A stretch of DNA of 64,000 nucleotides, taken from Gibbula magus. Taxonomy: Eukaryota > Mollusca > Gastropoda > Trochida > Trochidae. A program made the position numbers and the translations under genes. How positions within the stretch are numbered: the stretch's first letter is position 1; each line of letters starts with the position of its first letter. Below, piece by piece: positions 43,187 through 56,009 of this stretch. Location of the stretch: the NCBI GenBank assembly GCA_936450465.1, contig OW388297.1:53498989-53562988 (forward strand), read 5' to 3'. The notes below the pieces were generated by a model. It searched no databases, was not told where the DNA came from, and was given only the letters and a program-made list of their open reading frames with translations.

Positions 43187-43902
43187 CGGGAGCATTCTCC
43201 ATCGACCCTTATGGAAGGGGGATGTGTTAAAAAAATCAAGACATGTAAAGTTGTAACTTGTAAAATGTAACACGTCATTCTCAACCATACAAATCTCGAA
43301 AAGACAAGTCAAAGCATGCACAATTAACATTTTACTCCTGTCAATCTTAACTTTCCGTTCTCAACTTTATTAACTTTAGGAAATTGTAATTTGAGTGAAT
43401 TGAATAAAAGTTCGTACTCATTATAATACATACAATGAGACTCAACTCCCCAAAAATTGCTACAAAAGGTTTCTCAACTGATTCTTATGGAAGGGGATTT
43501 GTGCCACAAATGAAGACATGTTGACTTGTAACTTGTAAAGTGTAACATGTCTTTCTCAACCATACACGTCTCGAAAAGACAAGTCCAACCATGCAAACTA
43601 ACATTTTAATTCTGTCAATCGTAACTTCGCATTCTCAACTTTACAAAGTTGAAATGGAATTCTAGAAATCATCAAAGTCGAAAAGTCAACTTGTCATTTC
43701 TAATTATTAAATCTAAATAATATACACATTGTGTATTGTTACAAGTTACGTTTGACAAATGAAAAATGGAAAATGAGGAGTTGCAAAGTCAGCTTTGTAA
43801 AACGGACTTTAGCATTTCGAGACTGACACGACTTACATAGTTACGATTGCAATGTTTCAAATCACATCTCTACACGATTTCGCATTGACCATATTTGGAA
43901 TA
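43187..43902 (+). repeat. ~400-bp repeat with a partial tandem copy; inverted mate at 50 kb
   Basis: 43479-43902 (TTCTTATGGAAGGGGATTTG ... GCATTGACCATATTTGGA) is present nearly unchanged on the minus strand of 49975-50397. 43187-43380 is a diverged, tandem copy of the first part (CCTTATGGAAGGGGGATGTG, AACCATACAAATCTCGAAAA). No inverted ends or coding region found. Confidence 0.85.
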
Positions 43903-44219
43903 TGACGGAAATTAGCGGAAAGGAACGAATAATCCCGATCTGATAAACACAATGTTCAACAATGACTTCTCCCTTGGCAAGCATCTCTCAGCAACTACTA
44001 ACATATATTTGAAAGTTGCATACTAGTTTTCCCATTATTAGCATACTGTTGACAAAAGCATATTGACTAAAACATTATAGGAGACCATCGCATTTTACTG
44101 TGGAGGGAGTAACTGCCCGCCCGAACGCTCGAGACGCGGTTATTTCTGTCGCGAGCCCGATGGTCGGGCACATATTAAATGTCACATTGTGTAATCATGA
44201 CCTCCATTTTTTTCCCCAT

Positions 44220-44240
44220 ATCCGGGGGGTGGGGGGGCAC
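44220..44240 (+). repeat. G-run (possible quadruplex-forming tract)
   Basis: CCGGGGGGTGGGGGGGCAC: two long G-runs separated by one T, in a small G+C-rich island (44100-44240) that includes CCCGCCCGAACGCTCGAGAC. Confidence 0.5.
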
Positions 44241-44244
44241 TGTA

Positions 44245-45440
44245 TGTTCATAAATTATGTTTATGATATAATCAATACATTTTTTACGTCAGATTGATCA
44301 AAGTAATCCAAATATACGACATCGGAGTTTCAGCAAATGTGTTTGTTATATGTGGAGGGCCAATCTACATTTTCACGTGGTGGAAGGTACTGGTCAATCA
44401 CAAAAAAGGAAAATAAATCATTTGTTTATCTACATTCTTTCCAGGATGACCATACAAATAGGTTTACAGTTCAAAATGCAAGCAGAATCAACATAAATAA
44501 TTGAACACATTTACAGAAAAGTTGGAAATTGTCTATTCATTTGTTCTAAATAACATAGGAATAGCTAGACCGCACTTTTAAGAAATATGCTTCCTGGTCA
44601 AGATTAATATATATGTATTTTGTGATATTATAGTATTGTATGTATGTATGATTTGTTTGGGGTTTGTTTTAAATATACAAGATAGTTGGAGTAAATCCTT
44701 TCTTGCTACATGCAGTTGTATATGTATAAGCTAAAACACTCCCAATCCAGATCAGTGTATTTCGAATCAGTGACGTATTCCCATTTATGATAGTAAGTTA
44801 GTTTATGAAAATGTGTGAGTCAAGTAATAAATCGTACCTTATCTTGTGACCCAGAAGGGTGTTGATTTGTTTGTTTGTTTTGCATTTGATTGTAAAAAGG
44901 TATACGGGATTGCAAAAACAAACAAAAAAACAGTTGGTCGGGAAATTTGATCGCATTCGATTTTTGTTAGATAATTTATCGACATTTTAAAAATAAATAC
45001 ATGATGGTAAATATTTGTAACTTTTCAAAATAAACCTTACGTAATTTCAAGTGGTTACGAAACATAAATTACTGTCAGTGTCACGGACTGCTTTGATTTG
45101 GGTCTACAAAATTATTGTCATTTTCCTGTCTCAGCTTTGGGATCGTCGCCACACTGGTCACAGTTCGGTATTTTTTTTCCCCGTTTCCATGGAAACGCAA
45201 CTTGGATTCCTTTCTGGGGCAGAACTAAAAATCCGTAAGATAAAGCTCAATGAAACATTATTTTCAAATGTTTTATTAAGTAACCTCTGTGGGAAGAGAA
45301 TGAAGGTATACAGACAAAAGTGAAACACACATAAAGGAAGTGCAGAGCTAAGAAACAATTTTTAAACCTGAAAATATTGTTAAAAAAATTCCATTTCGCA
45401 TGGAAAGAAGGCGTTGTTTTTAATATCCGAGCGAATAGGA
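44245..45440. other. Intergenic DNA with one X-box-like palindrome
   Basis: No gene recognised. A 16-bp perfect palindrome CGTTTCCATGGAAACG at 45182-45197 resembles an RFX X-box. A relative of the repeat at 2913 lies near 45283-45305. Confidence 0.4.
45182..45197. promoter_or_regulatory. X-box-like palindrome (RFX-type site)
   Basis: CGTTTCCATGGAAACG. X-boxes have the form GTNRCC-N0-3-RGYAAC; this has GTTTCC-AT-GGAAAC, a near match. Two microsatellite-rich kilobases separate it from any coding signal, so a role is unproven. Confidence 0.3.
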
Positions 45441-45444
45441 TTAA

Positions 45445-45999
45445 GCGGGGTTTACACTACGTCCGTTTTTTGGATGCGATGCGTTAAAAATAATCGCATC
45501 AGAACGCAACACGTTATTTTCAATGAGTTGTCATACACTACGTCCGTTTTTTCAATCGCATTGGAATTCCCTATATGACGTCATAATTCATCATCTGAAG
45601 GGGTATTTCCCACCACGTGTAGGCAAAGCAGTCATACAAATAGTATGCCAACATACATCTGTACCTCAATATATACAAACATACATTCAGCTTTGTATAC
45701 ATACACACATGTGTACATATATGCATATGTACCTACATACATATACATACATTTGTTCATACCGTACATACATAATATTCTATACATAAAACCAGTACAT
45801 ACACCCATTGTACACACACCTACAGTAATTACATGCATCTAAACATATATACATATACATGTACATACATAACATATGGAACTAAACAATAAAATAATGA
45901 TATTCGCATTAAAATCGCATGCAAAACGCGTGTAGTGTAAACCCCCAAATCGCATGCGTCAACGCAATGCGATTTATTCGGACGTAGTGTAAACCCCGC
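45445..45999. mobile_element. 555-bp TIR element, GCGGGGTTTACACTACGTCC ends
   Basis: GCGGGGTTTACACTACGTCC at the left is perfectly inverted at the right. Shorter subterminal copies (ACACTACGTCCGTTTTTT near 45536; CGTGTAGTGTAAACCCCC near 45928) and GCATGCGATT repeats lie inside. The middle is an ATAC/ATAT microsatellite (45640-45870). No target duplication could be fixed. Non-coding. Confidence 0.85.
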
Positions 46000-47270
46000 C
46001 GAAGATTTGATTTTAGCGTTATCTACAATGTAGATATCGCTTGTCGATATCGCATGATCTCACACAAGCAGGGAGCCAGTTTTGGCTGATAAAAGACGAT
46101 TGTTCATGGAACTTTCGATTCCCCAAAATTCATTTACGTGATTACATTTATGAAAACATATTGAAAACTTTCTGGTTCAGATTTACAGAAAGAACAAATA
46201 TTTGAATGACTTATTTTCATTTTCAGCAGCTCTCTTGTGTAGATTGCTCTATTTATAAATATATACTGAACATCTAAAATGTCACACTCTTAGTACAGTT
46301 TCTGGACTTTTCAAACACACTAATCCTTGAAATATGTGTATAAAGAAGCCCATTCTGCAACTTCTAGTCGGATTGTGTTGTGTTTTTCCTTGACAACACA
46401 TTAATTGAATGATCATTTCTTTTCTTTGAACTTTTAAATTAATAATTTGATATATATTTCTACTACAATTAGTTTGTTACATTAACGACTAACAAACAAA
46501 AGTGTTAATAGACACGGCAAAGACGTATGTTTAGGGGAGACATATTGTTGTAAAACATAAATTATCGGAACTATTATCTAAATAAAAATTATCATCGTTT
46601 CATATATGAGTTAATAAAACACATATTTAATTTATTAAAAACAATACGCATGTCAATGTATTCATGAATGACCATTTTAGTGAAATTGTACTTTTTATTT
46701 ATATTTTTTTATATCCTGTATATGTTACAGTCAATTAAATTTCTAAATTCAACAGTGCAATTATATTTCTGAAATTACCAGTGATACAATTCTTTTTTCA
46801 TTTTGCATTCTATATTCATAATTATTTTCATATTGAAAATATTGCATGTTGAATGTTTATTGTTTAAAGTGTGAAACAACTGATCTAGGCTTATGATTTA
46901 CATTTAATACTTGAATTCAGTAATGTGATTAAAATAATAATAAAATTAATGGACATATGAATCATGGACAAATATATTTCTGTCCCACAACAATACACTT
47001 TTCACTGCTTCAAATATTAAAAATATAGTTTGCTTGATAAGTATATGAAAATAGATAAATTAACATATTCAAAACCAATAAATAATTTAAACTTGTTGAG
47101 AAAAGTTTGTAAAATAATTAAAAGAGATAAATTCAACTCAGCTAAAGAACAATTCCCCTTGATTATTTGTCTGTAAGAATAATACGTATTGACACTCAGA
47201 ACGGTTTCCAATTATAATTAAAGTGCAATGCATTTTTTTAAAACAAATAATAATAATAATAACTAGGATT
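46000..47270. other. Intergenic DNA, nothing recognised
   Basis: Very A+T-rich; no exons, RNA genes or repeat ends supported. Confidence 0.45.
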
Positions 47271-47275
47271 GACGC

Positions 47276-48738
47276 GTCAATACTTAGGTCTTCAAGACTT
47301 TTGCTTGACCTAGAACTCCATGTTGGACTCTCGATTATTCATCAGTTTCTCCGCTTTAAAATGAGCTATCAAACATGTCTCTATCTTCAGTAGTTTTTTT
47401 ACAAAAATTCACCAAAGAAGGTACCCCTCTGAAAACGGAAAAATCACATATTAATGGACCCCTACATTACATTTCTCACGATTAAGACAAAATGGTTAAT
47501 ATTTCCATACTAAGGGGCAACATAGAAAATGTTGTGCTTTAATTTCCACTTAAGAAGATGTAATCATCATTTAGATTGCATACATACATAATGCTTTATG
47601 CTGTTCTGAATATTCAAGAAAATACTCAAAAATGCTTAAATTATGACCCCTAGACATCGCTTGCGATGTTCGAGGCTTAACTATCAACTTTTTGATGAAA
47701 GCGGTCCACATAAAAGTTGTTCTTCTTGAAATTGTGCATACGTTGGTGTATGCAAAATTCCAATAGCGTAAGAAGTTAAGCAGGAATGATCCTTTAAACA
47801 TGGCTGAAAATGGCGAGTTCTGAAAAATGGCAATCTTCTATGACTTGTCACACATAAACTATGACAGAAAAATGTTTGAAATGTATTTACCTTCATAAAG
47901 GACATCTCTACTTCAGGATGATATATTAAACATAAGTGTATCTTCAGTGGTTTACAATGGATAATTCTACAAAGAAAGTACCCCTCGAAAAGTCTCAAAA
48001 TCCCAAAATTTTACTTTTTTGGGAAAACGTCCAAATTGTGTCGATACTATCAACTTTTACATGATAAGGATATATTGTGGAATTGTTTAACTAGTTATAT
48101 GTAAGAGATAGCAATAAGTAACTTTGACATAACTTCATTTGTAACAGAGTTATGCCCCTTTGAACATCCATCCGAAAAACGCCTTTTTCAAAAAGGCCCA
48201 TATTCAGGGGCATATTCCTGAAATTGGAGGACGAAATTCAAAATTCGGAAAAGATCATGTTCTTGTACATTCATTTAGCTTTCAGATGAGCTATCACACA
48301 TAGCTGTATGTATTGCCGTGATTTAGGAGAAGAGTTTTGAAGACGCGTACCCTTAAAACCGCGAAAGTTGACAACATTTTCAGTTTTTTCGAAATAACAA
48401 AAAATTTATTCACACGGCCGAAAACCGCTATAGGCCTGATCGATAGGGAATGTTGTTGCCCACATTTTGGTGAAAGTTTTATGAAAATATCTTGGTTAGA
48501 TTTCGAGCTATTAAGGTTTAAAGTTTTGACTTCAAGGGGAGATAACTCAAGACAGAAGTCGAAAATCAAAATTCGGCCGACGTACAAGGCTAGTTTTTGT
48601 TACAGGCTATCATTCCTGAAAATTTCATGCAAATCGGTTCAGCCGTTACTTCAGAATCCGTGCCACAAAAAACGTACAAATAATAATAAGAAAAAAAACC
48701 GGATAATAACAATAGGTCTTCCAGACATTCGTCTTGAA
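47276..48738. repeat. ~1.46-kb repeat bounded by AGGTCTT/AAGACCT motifs, three internal monomers
   Basis: The left edge reads TTAGGTCTTCAAGACTTTTG and the right edge AGGTCTTCCAGACATTCGTC, TTGAAGACCTAATAATAA. Inside, a monomer (GAGCTATCA.ACAT, TGTATCTTCAGT, AAGTACCC(C)T, AAAA) recurs near 47360, 47920 and 48290, and near the end is TTTCATGCAAATCGGTTCAG. Long open frames here, one of 153 codons, follow from low stop density and are not conserved proteins as far as I can tell. Confidence 0.55.
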
Positions 48739-49290
48739 GACCTAATAATAATAATAATACTTTATTTCCCGATGAAGGAATTCGTTTTACAACAGTGATA
48801 CAACATTTTGTGACATTAAAATACAAACATACAAAGATGAGACATATAAATATTAAATACAGATAAAACGTGTGTAGTGTGCAAGCTACAAAGACATAAT
48901 AAATTAGGAGCATAAATGTACATAGTTAAAAATATATGCATGGTTGTATAGTTAAAGTTCATTTAAAAGTTTAATACTTGTAGGTAAAAACGATGAGCGG
49001 GCCCTCTTCGTCCGCGTTTTGGGAATAAGAAACCTCCGGCCAGATGGTAAAAGGGTGTAACAATTGTATAAGTCGTGGGAGGGGTCTGATAAAATTTTGT
49101 TGGCAGACTTTAAAACATTAGTTTCATATGTTTGACATAGGGAGTTAAAAGATGTGCCAGTGATTTTTGAACAGGTGTTAACTATTTTTTTAAGTTTGTT
49201 TTTGTTTTGGAGGGAGAGAGCACCGAACCAACACTGTACAGAAAATGATAAGATTGATTGAATACAACAATTATATGAAGTATATGAAGT
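48739..49290 (-). pseudogene. 5'-truncated LINE, ORF2 C-terminus
   Basis: The minus strand encodes TSYNCCIQSILSFSVQCWFG, ALSLQNKNKLKKIVNTCSKI, TGTSFNSLCQTYETNVLKSA, LPSGRRFLIPKTRTKRARSS, FLPTSIKLLNEL and a stop at 48952-48954. This matches the extreme C-terminus of a non-LTR reverse transcriptase ORF (SV.CWFG...NK..L..IV..CSKI...LPSGRR). About 200 bp of 3' UTR end in AATAAAGTATTATTATTATT. The coding part is intact but covers only the last ~120 residues. Confidence 0.8.
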
Positions 49291-49974
49291 TGCCTGATTT
49301 AGATCATTGCTTTGTGGTACATTTAACATATTTTAAAATTAATAATAAAGTTATCAACACTGGCTTAGGTATTTCTTTCAAGTTCTTCCCCACTCACGGT
49401 TATATGCTTTCAATATCTGGATTGTAAATGATTGTAAATGATGTAAATGAACGCACAGCAAGTAATTAATTTTTTCGGGTGTAGGATGTCTTGTAAATAA
49501 GAAGTTTTATGATAACGGATCGGAAACATTTATCATAGCATCAATGCCAATCAAGCTATGCGATCCTTTATGTCTGTCAGTGTCATCCCACATTTACATT
49601 ACTTCCGCATTCGTTTTGCGTCACAAACAAAAATAATTGTTTGTCAAATGTCCTTAATTTTTTTTGAAATAATAATTAGAATACCTAAGAATGAATTTTC
49701 AATTGGTATTTTCGTTTGGCATTTAATTAGTAAGCGACACTATCAAACGGAATGTAAGTGACAGTAGCGCTCCGTGAACTGACAACGTGCGTTTGTTTGT
49801 AGGACATAACAAGAGTTACGTCCCTTGATTTTCAGGGGGCGTGATCAATTCGTCCAGCTTTGGGCTCAAACTAGACTAAGGGATTCCCCATCTGGGACAG
49901 CGGCAAGGGAGGTCTCGTTTTTTCGCAAATGCCTCTCGTCCTCGGAAACATCGGCAATGTTTGGGAAACTTCCA

Positions 49975-50397
49975 AATATGGTCAATGCGAATTCATGTAG
50001 AGATGTAATTTGAAACATTGCATTCGCAACTATTCAAGTCATGTCAGTCTCGAAATGCTGAAGTCCGTTTTACAAAGCTGACTTTGCAACTCCTCATTTT
50101 CCATTTTTCATTTGTCAAACGTAACTTGTAACAGTACAAAATGTGCATATTATTTAGATTTAATAATTAAAAATTAACAAGTTGACTTTTCGTCTTTGAC
50201 GATTTCTAGAATTACATTTCAACTTTGTAAAGTTGAGAATGCGAAGTTACGATTGACAGAATTAAAATGTTAGTTTTGCATGGTTGGACTTGTCTTTTCG
50301 AGACTTGTATGGTTGAGAAAGACATGTTACACTTTACAAGTTACAAGTCAACATGTCTTCATTTGTGGCACAAATCCCCTTCCATAGATTCTGGTGG
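49975..50397 (-). repeat. Inverted mate of the 43.5-kb repeat
   Basis: Reverse complement of 43479-43902 with few changes (GTTACAAGTTACGTTTGACA, GGAGTTGCAAAGTCAGCTTT conserved). The two copies are 6.5 kb apart. Confidence 0.9.
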
Positions 50398-51144
50398 GGT
50401 TTATGGTCTTTTTAGAACATACTAAAAGTTTACCAAAGTTGGACCCCCGGGAAAGTGTTTTTGTCCAAGATCGCCGCCAAAACCTTAATAATCATAACTC
50501 TGTAACCATCAACTCGAATGTGATGCTCTTGGTGTCTATCCCTAGGTTTTCGGGGGCAACGAACACATTAAGATCATAAAACTGATATTTGACTTTAATA
50601 CAACATGGAAATCCAATATAGCGTCAAAAATGGCCGCCGACACCTTCAAATGACCGCAAGTCCATTACTGTATACTCAAATTTGACGTTCTAGATGTCTA
50701 TTTCAACGTTTTGGGGGAGCAAGGAACACATTAGAACCATTAAAAATGAAATTTATTACAAGTAAATCTAAATTTGTCCATCATGGCACTACGATTTGAC
50801 CTACGTTTCAGTCTGATTTTATCAAATATGGGTCTAGATCTATCCCCTGGGTGTACCTTGAACCCACGTTTCATCAGTTCTCCCCAAGGCCTCGACACTT
50901 TCGGAATATTCACCTAAGTGTATACCAATGTACTTCCTTTTGGTAATATCCAAAATCCAGTGGCTAGGTTTTTTCTCTGCAAATACACAATCTTTGTCCA
51001 AAAACTTGCTATGTAGATGGCCCTATGTGTGTGCCGAATAAGAGCATCCTGTGTTGGTGGAAACAATGCTACAGTTAAGTGTGCTCTCCTTGGCAGAATA
51101 AGTCTTGTTTAAGAACGTTCACAATGGTAAATGAGGTGGTGTGG

Positions 51145-52262
51145 TCATACATGACAGGCAGAATGGTGAAATGATTGTGCACTTTGGGTGAAAAGTACCA
51201 AACTTTGCACAAAGATAGCTTATGGTATTATGTCTCCCCCCGAAGGGTCGGGAGACATATTGGTTTTAGCTGAGTTCCCGTCGGCGTTGGCGTCGGCGTC
51301 GGCGTCGGCATCGGCGTTGGCGTTTGCGTTGGCGTTCCCATTTCGTTTCCGGAGCAGATCTCTAAAACTATGTGACCAATCATCACCAAACTTGGTATAC
51401 TGTCTCTCCATACCGTGCAGATTTGCCTTTTGGGGGTTAGAGATTTTTTTTTTTTTTTTTTTGTTATTTCCATGGCACCGATTTGGACTTAGTCTATTTC
51501 AAGGGTAGTGTTTGTTTCCGGAGCAGATCTCTAAAACTATGTGACCAATCATCACCAAACTTGGTATTCTGTCTCTCCACATCATGTAGATGTGCCTTTT
51601 GGGGGTTAGAGATATTAATTGGAAATTAATTTGACCATATGAACTACATTTATTTGATTGATTTCAAGATTTATAAGAATACCAACTTACATAGTAACAA
51701 GATTAAAGAAAATAACTCAATTCTAGATAATCGAAGGATACCATTCAGCAATAAATTTGCGGCCATATTGGATTGTGTTTGCTATTGTGAACAACGGGAT
51801 TAATTGTAACTCATGGTATATCTAGTCTAAACTAGCCAGATTCAAAATCAAATTGGATGATATAGACACGTAAAAACGTTCAAAAAGATAAATCACCTTT
51901 GGTGACAAAATTGGCCGCCATTTTCGTTTTTCGGCTTCCATGAATCATTTGTACCATCGTCAACAAGGGTTTTATCAATATAGTATCAATCCTTGTATTT
52001 CTTGGTTTCAAAGGTTGCATGAATAACAATAAAATAGCATGAATGGATCATATAAATATGCAAAAACATGTACAAACAGATAAGTTTTAACAGTGGCGGC
52101 CATTTTGAATTTGGCGGCAATCTTGGATCGAAATTGAGTTGGCCCTCAGACCAAATTTAATCACAATACCATAAGCTATCTTTGTGCAAAGTTTGGTACT
52201 TTTCACAAAAAGTGCACAATTGACTTGATTTTCTGCACCATTCTGCCTGACTAACACAACTC
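51145..52262. mobile_element. ~1.1-kb element with ~85-bp inverted ends and a GTCGGC minisatellite
   Basis: GCAGAATGGTG, GTGCACTTTGGGTGAAAAGT, ACCAAACTTTGCACAAAGAT, AGCTTATGGTAT at the left is inverted at 52168-52260. Inside are a (GTCGGC)n-like run (51283-51330), a T15 run, and a 100-bp direct duplication starting TTTCCGGAGCAGATCTCTAA at 51347 and 51513. Three blocks mention GGCGGCCATTTTG-type sequence. Non-coding. Confidence 0.75.
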
Positions 52263-52734
52263 TTTCTATGAGAGCAAACTGTTTCCATCTCTGTCAATCG
52301 GTTGGTAGGGATTCTTGCTTTGGAAAATAAAAGCTTCTGTCACCTCTGGATAGGATACCTGGATAGGCTTGCCAAGTCTGCCATGACGATTTCTTTCCTC
52401 TACCAGCAAACTGAAAGTTGTGTCACGTCCTGTACATGCATGGATAAAAGGAAGAGCTAATGCACAAGTGTCTCCAAACTCTCAATAAATAGCATTCACA
52501 TTATATAATGTATAGTTTACCCAAATTAATTTTTAAGAATTTATAAATTTAAAAATTCTCCTTTTTCACAAAACTTTTTTAAAAAAGGGATTCCTTGGCT
52601 GATGACTAAATGCCTATACAGTTTTAGAGTACGACGTCGAAAACATACGGTATTTGTAATTGAAAATGAAACATATGATAAAACCAATTGAGCTGTACAT
52701 TTCTTGTGTACTACAGTTTAATTCTGCTCTTTCT

Positions 52735-53125
52735 TGAAAATTCAGTGAAGTGATACAGTGTTTGATTATCAACGATATAAATCCAGCTCTTACTTCAACA
52801 TTATTTGAAGTGATAGTGTTTGACCATCACTGATATAAATCCAGCTCTTGCTGCAAAATTAATTGAAGTGGTAGTGTTTGATCATCAACGATATAAATCT
52901 AGATCTTACTTCAACATTATTTGCAGTGATAGTGTTTGATCATCAATGATATAAATCCAGCTCTTACTTCAAAATTAGTTGAAGTGATATAGTGTTTTAT
53001 CAACAACGATATAAATCCAGCTCTTACTTCAAAATTATTTGAGGTTATATAATTTCTGTTCCACAATGATATAGATTGAGCTTTATCTTCACAGTTGAGT
53101 TAAGTAATATAGCGTTTGCTCCTAA
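52735..53125. repeat. Tandem array of ~60-bp units, about 6-7 copies
   Basis: Unit: GAAGTGATAGTGTTTGATCA, TCAACGATATAAATCCAGCT, CTTACTTCAAAATTATTT. Central copies are well conserved; the last two (53040 onward) are degenerate. Confidence 0.9.
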
Positions 53126-53129
53126 AAGA

Positions 53130-54190
53130 ATTGAATGTATTCCTAGGCTTTAAACTCTGTGGGCATCTGCTTCGCTGCTTCTCATGTGTGACTTGGTTTA
53201 ACCAAGGCGCTTAATTTAATTTGATATTGAATTTTCAACCCATAAATCCAACTCTTCTTTCTTGATACATACGGACTAGTATTATTATGTGGTAATTTTC
53301 AGTTAAAGGGGTTATCAAACTATGTGTACTAAGCCGTAAAAAGGTTTCTTTAATTTAAGGAGATCTCTCTTTCAGAATCCCTTCTATACAAACAGCAATA
53401 TCGATGTGAATTACCAATTGAATAAAGATTATTAAGCAAGTGCGTTTCAGTATGATTGGTATCATATGTCGGAAATATACGAGTTTAATAATCTATCTGT
53501 CGTTTTATGTCATTTTTAAAATAAAGACTTATAAGGCAAATTTGATATAAACAAATAACCCAGATACAGCGAGGTGAAGATAATTATTTCGTTGATATAT
53601 AGCTGTGAACTAGATCTCAAATTTCCCGTTCATGAGGAATTTTGTTATCAGTTCATAACTATCTAATACTTAAAAAACATCGCATTGTCATGTAGCTAGA
53701 GCAAGGGAAGTAACTCTAGTTTAAATGTCTAAAAAGCTGCTATGCTTGGCTTGTGTCATTTGTTCATGACATACGTACATACGTACATAGAGTACCTTCA
53801 TCCCTCAAAGATGTGCTAAATGTTTAGTTCAACGGCGCCATCGTGGGATCATGCTAACGTGTGTTGCTAGCCAACACACCAAGATTTTAATTTTATACTA
53901 ATTTTGTCCACATGGAATTGAATCTACTCGCGCCTTCCTGTTGGTCAATGATGCATTTAACGTTTGTATTCACTCAAAAATAAATACCCCTGTGAACTCG
54001 CAGTGAAGATCATAAAACGGTAGGTGAACAATTTTAGGATTCGCAGAAGATTTATGAAATTGTGTGAAAGTACTTAACCTGTATTTAACCTGTGACCTGT
54101 TTTGTATATTCTTCAGATTTGGATACCCAGTTTCTCAGATTGCTTTATTGTACTAACCTTCAGTATATGATATAACTATTTACACCAGCG
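53130..54190. other. Intergenic DNA, nothing recognised
   Basis: No supported exon or repeat; a small CATACGTACATACGTACATA run near 53769. Confidence 0.45.
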
Positions 54191-54191
54191 C

Positions 54192-54689
54192 TTAAAGGTA
54201 CATCCATTGTGTTTCATAAAATTTCATTTGGCTTTTATATGTTCCAACTCACCACATGTGATGCCTACAATACAAATAAATTCACTCAGCTTGCATATTT
54301 ATCCCCAAACGCCAAATATATCATAATTACTAGTTTCCAATCAAAATTGAGTAACATCATTATGCAAGTGCAGAAACCGAAACTGCACGTCCCATTTACA
54401 TGCAAAGTAGTTATAAGACTTATTGAACATTATCAACTCAAAATTATCTTTTTGCCTGTTATAAATAAGATTCCAAAATTACGTTTGACTCATTGGCGCG
54501 CGCCACACGCTGTGCATTGTCCTGTTTTCGATCAGAAATCACTACTTTTACCTTCATATCGTCAATATGCTAAGTCTACTATCATCAAAATGGTACTTTT
54601 CGGTAACAGTCGGTACTTCTCGATGAAGTAACACCATTTATAACGTTTCCAATATGTGACCCCCAACAACACAATGGATGTACCTTTAA
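54192..54689 (+). mobile_element. TTAA-flanked MITE family 1, copy 3
   Basis: AAAGGTACATCCATTGTGTT at the left, AACACAATGGATGTACCTTT at the right, TTAA at both edges (54192-54195, 54686-54689); 498 bp, the same length as copy 1. A 140-codon open frame runs through it, but the copies at 31 and 58 kb keep only its last ~55 codons in common. Confidence 0.92.
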
Positions 54690-54882
54690 GTAATTGTTGT
54701 TTTGGTAGTTACAGCTGCTGAACAAAAGTTTGATAAAATGTTCCCCCAAATCAGTTACGAAATAGTGCCAAATTGTATTTTTCGAAAAGTGAGGATTTTA
54801 CGTAGGACATCTTGCATAGTTAAACAGGACTTTTGTTCAACAGCTGTACATAATAATCAGTCAAATATGTCTCTCCTATAAT

Positions 54883-55246
54883 TTAAAGGGGCAGTAGCAC
54901 GTTTTTTCGCTAAAATTAGTCGATGAAATGTATTTGAAAAATAATGTCACCAATAGTCAAACATCCTTCTCTCTTTTCCGAAAATCAAGTTAAAAATCAG
55001 TGTACATGGTTCCGTAAAGCTATGGGAATCGTTTTTATCATTCGAAATAATAAAATGTGTTCACAATAAAATGGCCGTCATGCAATTTTTGCTTTATACG
55101 CAACACCGTAATTACCGCTACGGATACTTGGTTTGTGTAATAAGATGTTTTACCCTCTGAAGTAAATATAAATGACATAAACTATCATTATAAATAGGAA
55201 ATATGAAAAAGTCAATTTTGCAAAAAACGTGCTACTGCCCCTTCAA
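54883..55246 (+). mobile_element. TTAA-flanked MITE family 2, copy 3
   Basis: AAAGGGGCAGTAGCACGTTT and AAACGTGCTACTGCCCCTT ends; TTAA at the left, mutated to TCAA at the right. 364 bp. Confidence 0.88.
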
Positions 55247-56003
55247 CTTAGATCTCTACATAAACCCTGGAGGCGTGTTTACTCCAATACATTATCTGTG
55301 TGGTAGCTCTATTGCATCTTTGAGAGCAGTAATGTTGATGAATGAAAGAACTTCAAATATGGGTTGCAATTCAAGCTACCAGAGCTTTGATATAACTGCA
55401 AATGGCGATCAATGACCAGCATGATCACTGGTCACGTGTGTAATTCATGCATTGTTAGCCTTAATTTCAGATATTTGCTTACTCACTTATAATGTTTTAA
55501 ATCCTGAGAATTTTAAAAATAAATTTACAACTTATTCGAAATGTTAATTAGCTTAATTGCGTATTTAAGTGCGTGACAATAGAGCACCAAATCACCAATC
55601 ATGTTCGTATATATTGCTTCATGAGAGATGATTCAAGTTTGAAAACTTCGGGGTTGTTTAATTTACTTTTTCACCTGCATAATATTCAACTGTGTCAATC
55701 AGATTTCTTCAATTAATAAAGTAAGAGGGAAATGAAATCTTTAAATAGCCACATTCTATGAGTTCTTACATGTTTCAATTTCTATGAATTGTTTCACAAA
55801 CCACTAGACACTCTTAGGGTTAATTCGTGAACAAAGACACTTACTGTGAGTGTTTCTTAGTGTTCGGAAAGTAATAACAGTATAACAGAAATTATCGGTA
55901 GTTTAAAACAATAAATAAGTACTTGTCTCATCCAACCTCATTATATTATAATATGAAAATATTTTTGTAAATGAAACGAAAGGAGAAAGAAGATTATATT
56001 TTC

Positions 56004-56009
56004 TTTATT
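56004..56009 (-). terminator. Polyadenylation signal AATAAA downstream of gene B
   Basis: Minus-strand AATAAA in TTGAATAAAGAAAATAT, conserved with locus A (34771-34776). It would give gene B a 3' UTR of about 550 bases. A nearer AATAAA at 56399-56404 is an alternative. Confidence 0.55.

Noticed and set aside
48337..48798. 153-codon open frame on the plus strand
   Set aside because: It lies inside a dispersed 1.46-kb repeat and runs into the (AAT)n tail of the neighbouring LINE. The composition is unlike a protein and no domain is visible.
52735..53125. Regularly spaced repeats that could suggest a CRISPR array
   Set aside because: Units are contiguous ~60-bp tandem copies without unique spacers, in a eukaryotic context, with no cas-like genes.
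54209..54631. 140-codon open frame (…HWRAPHAVHCPVFDQKSLLL…)
   Set aside because: It is the interior of MITE family 1. Related frames in the copies at 31 and 58 kb reflect shared DNA, and their upstream parts contain stops. No start or splice logic.
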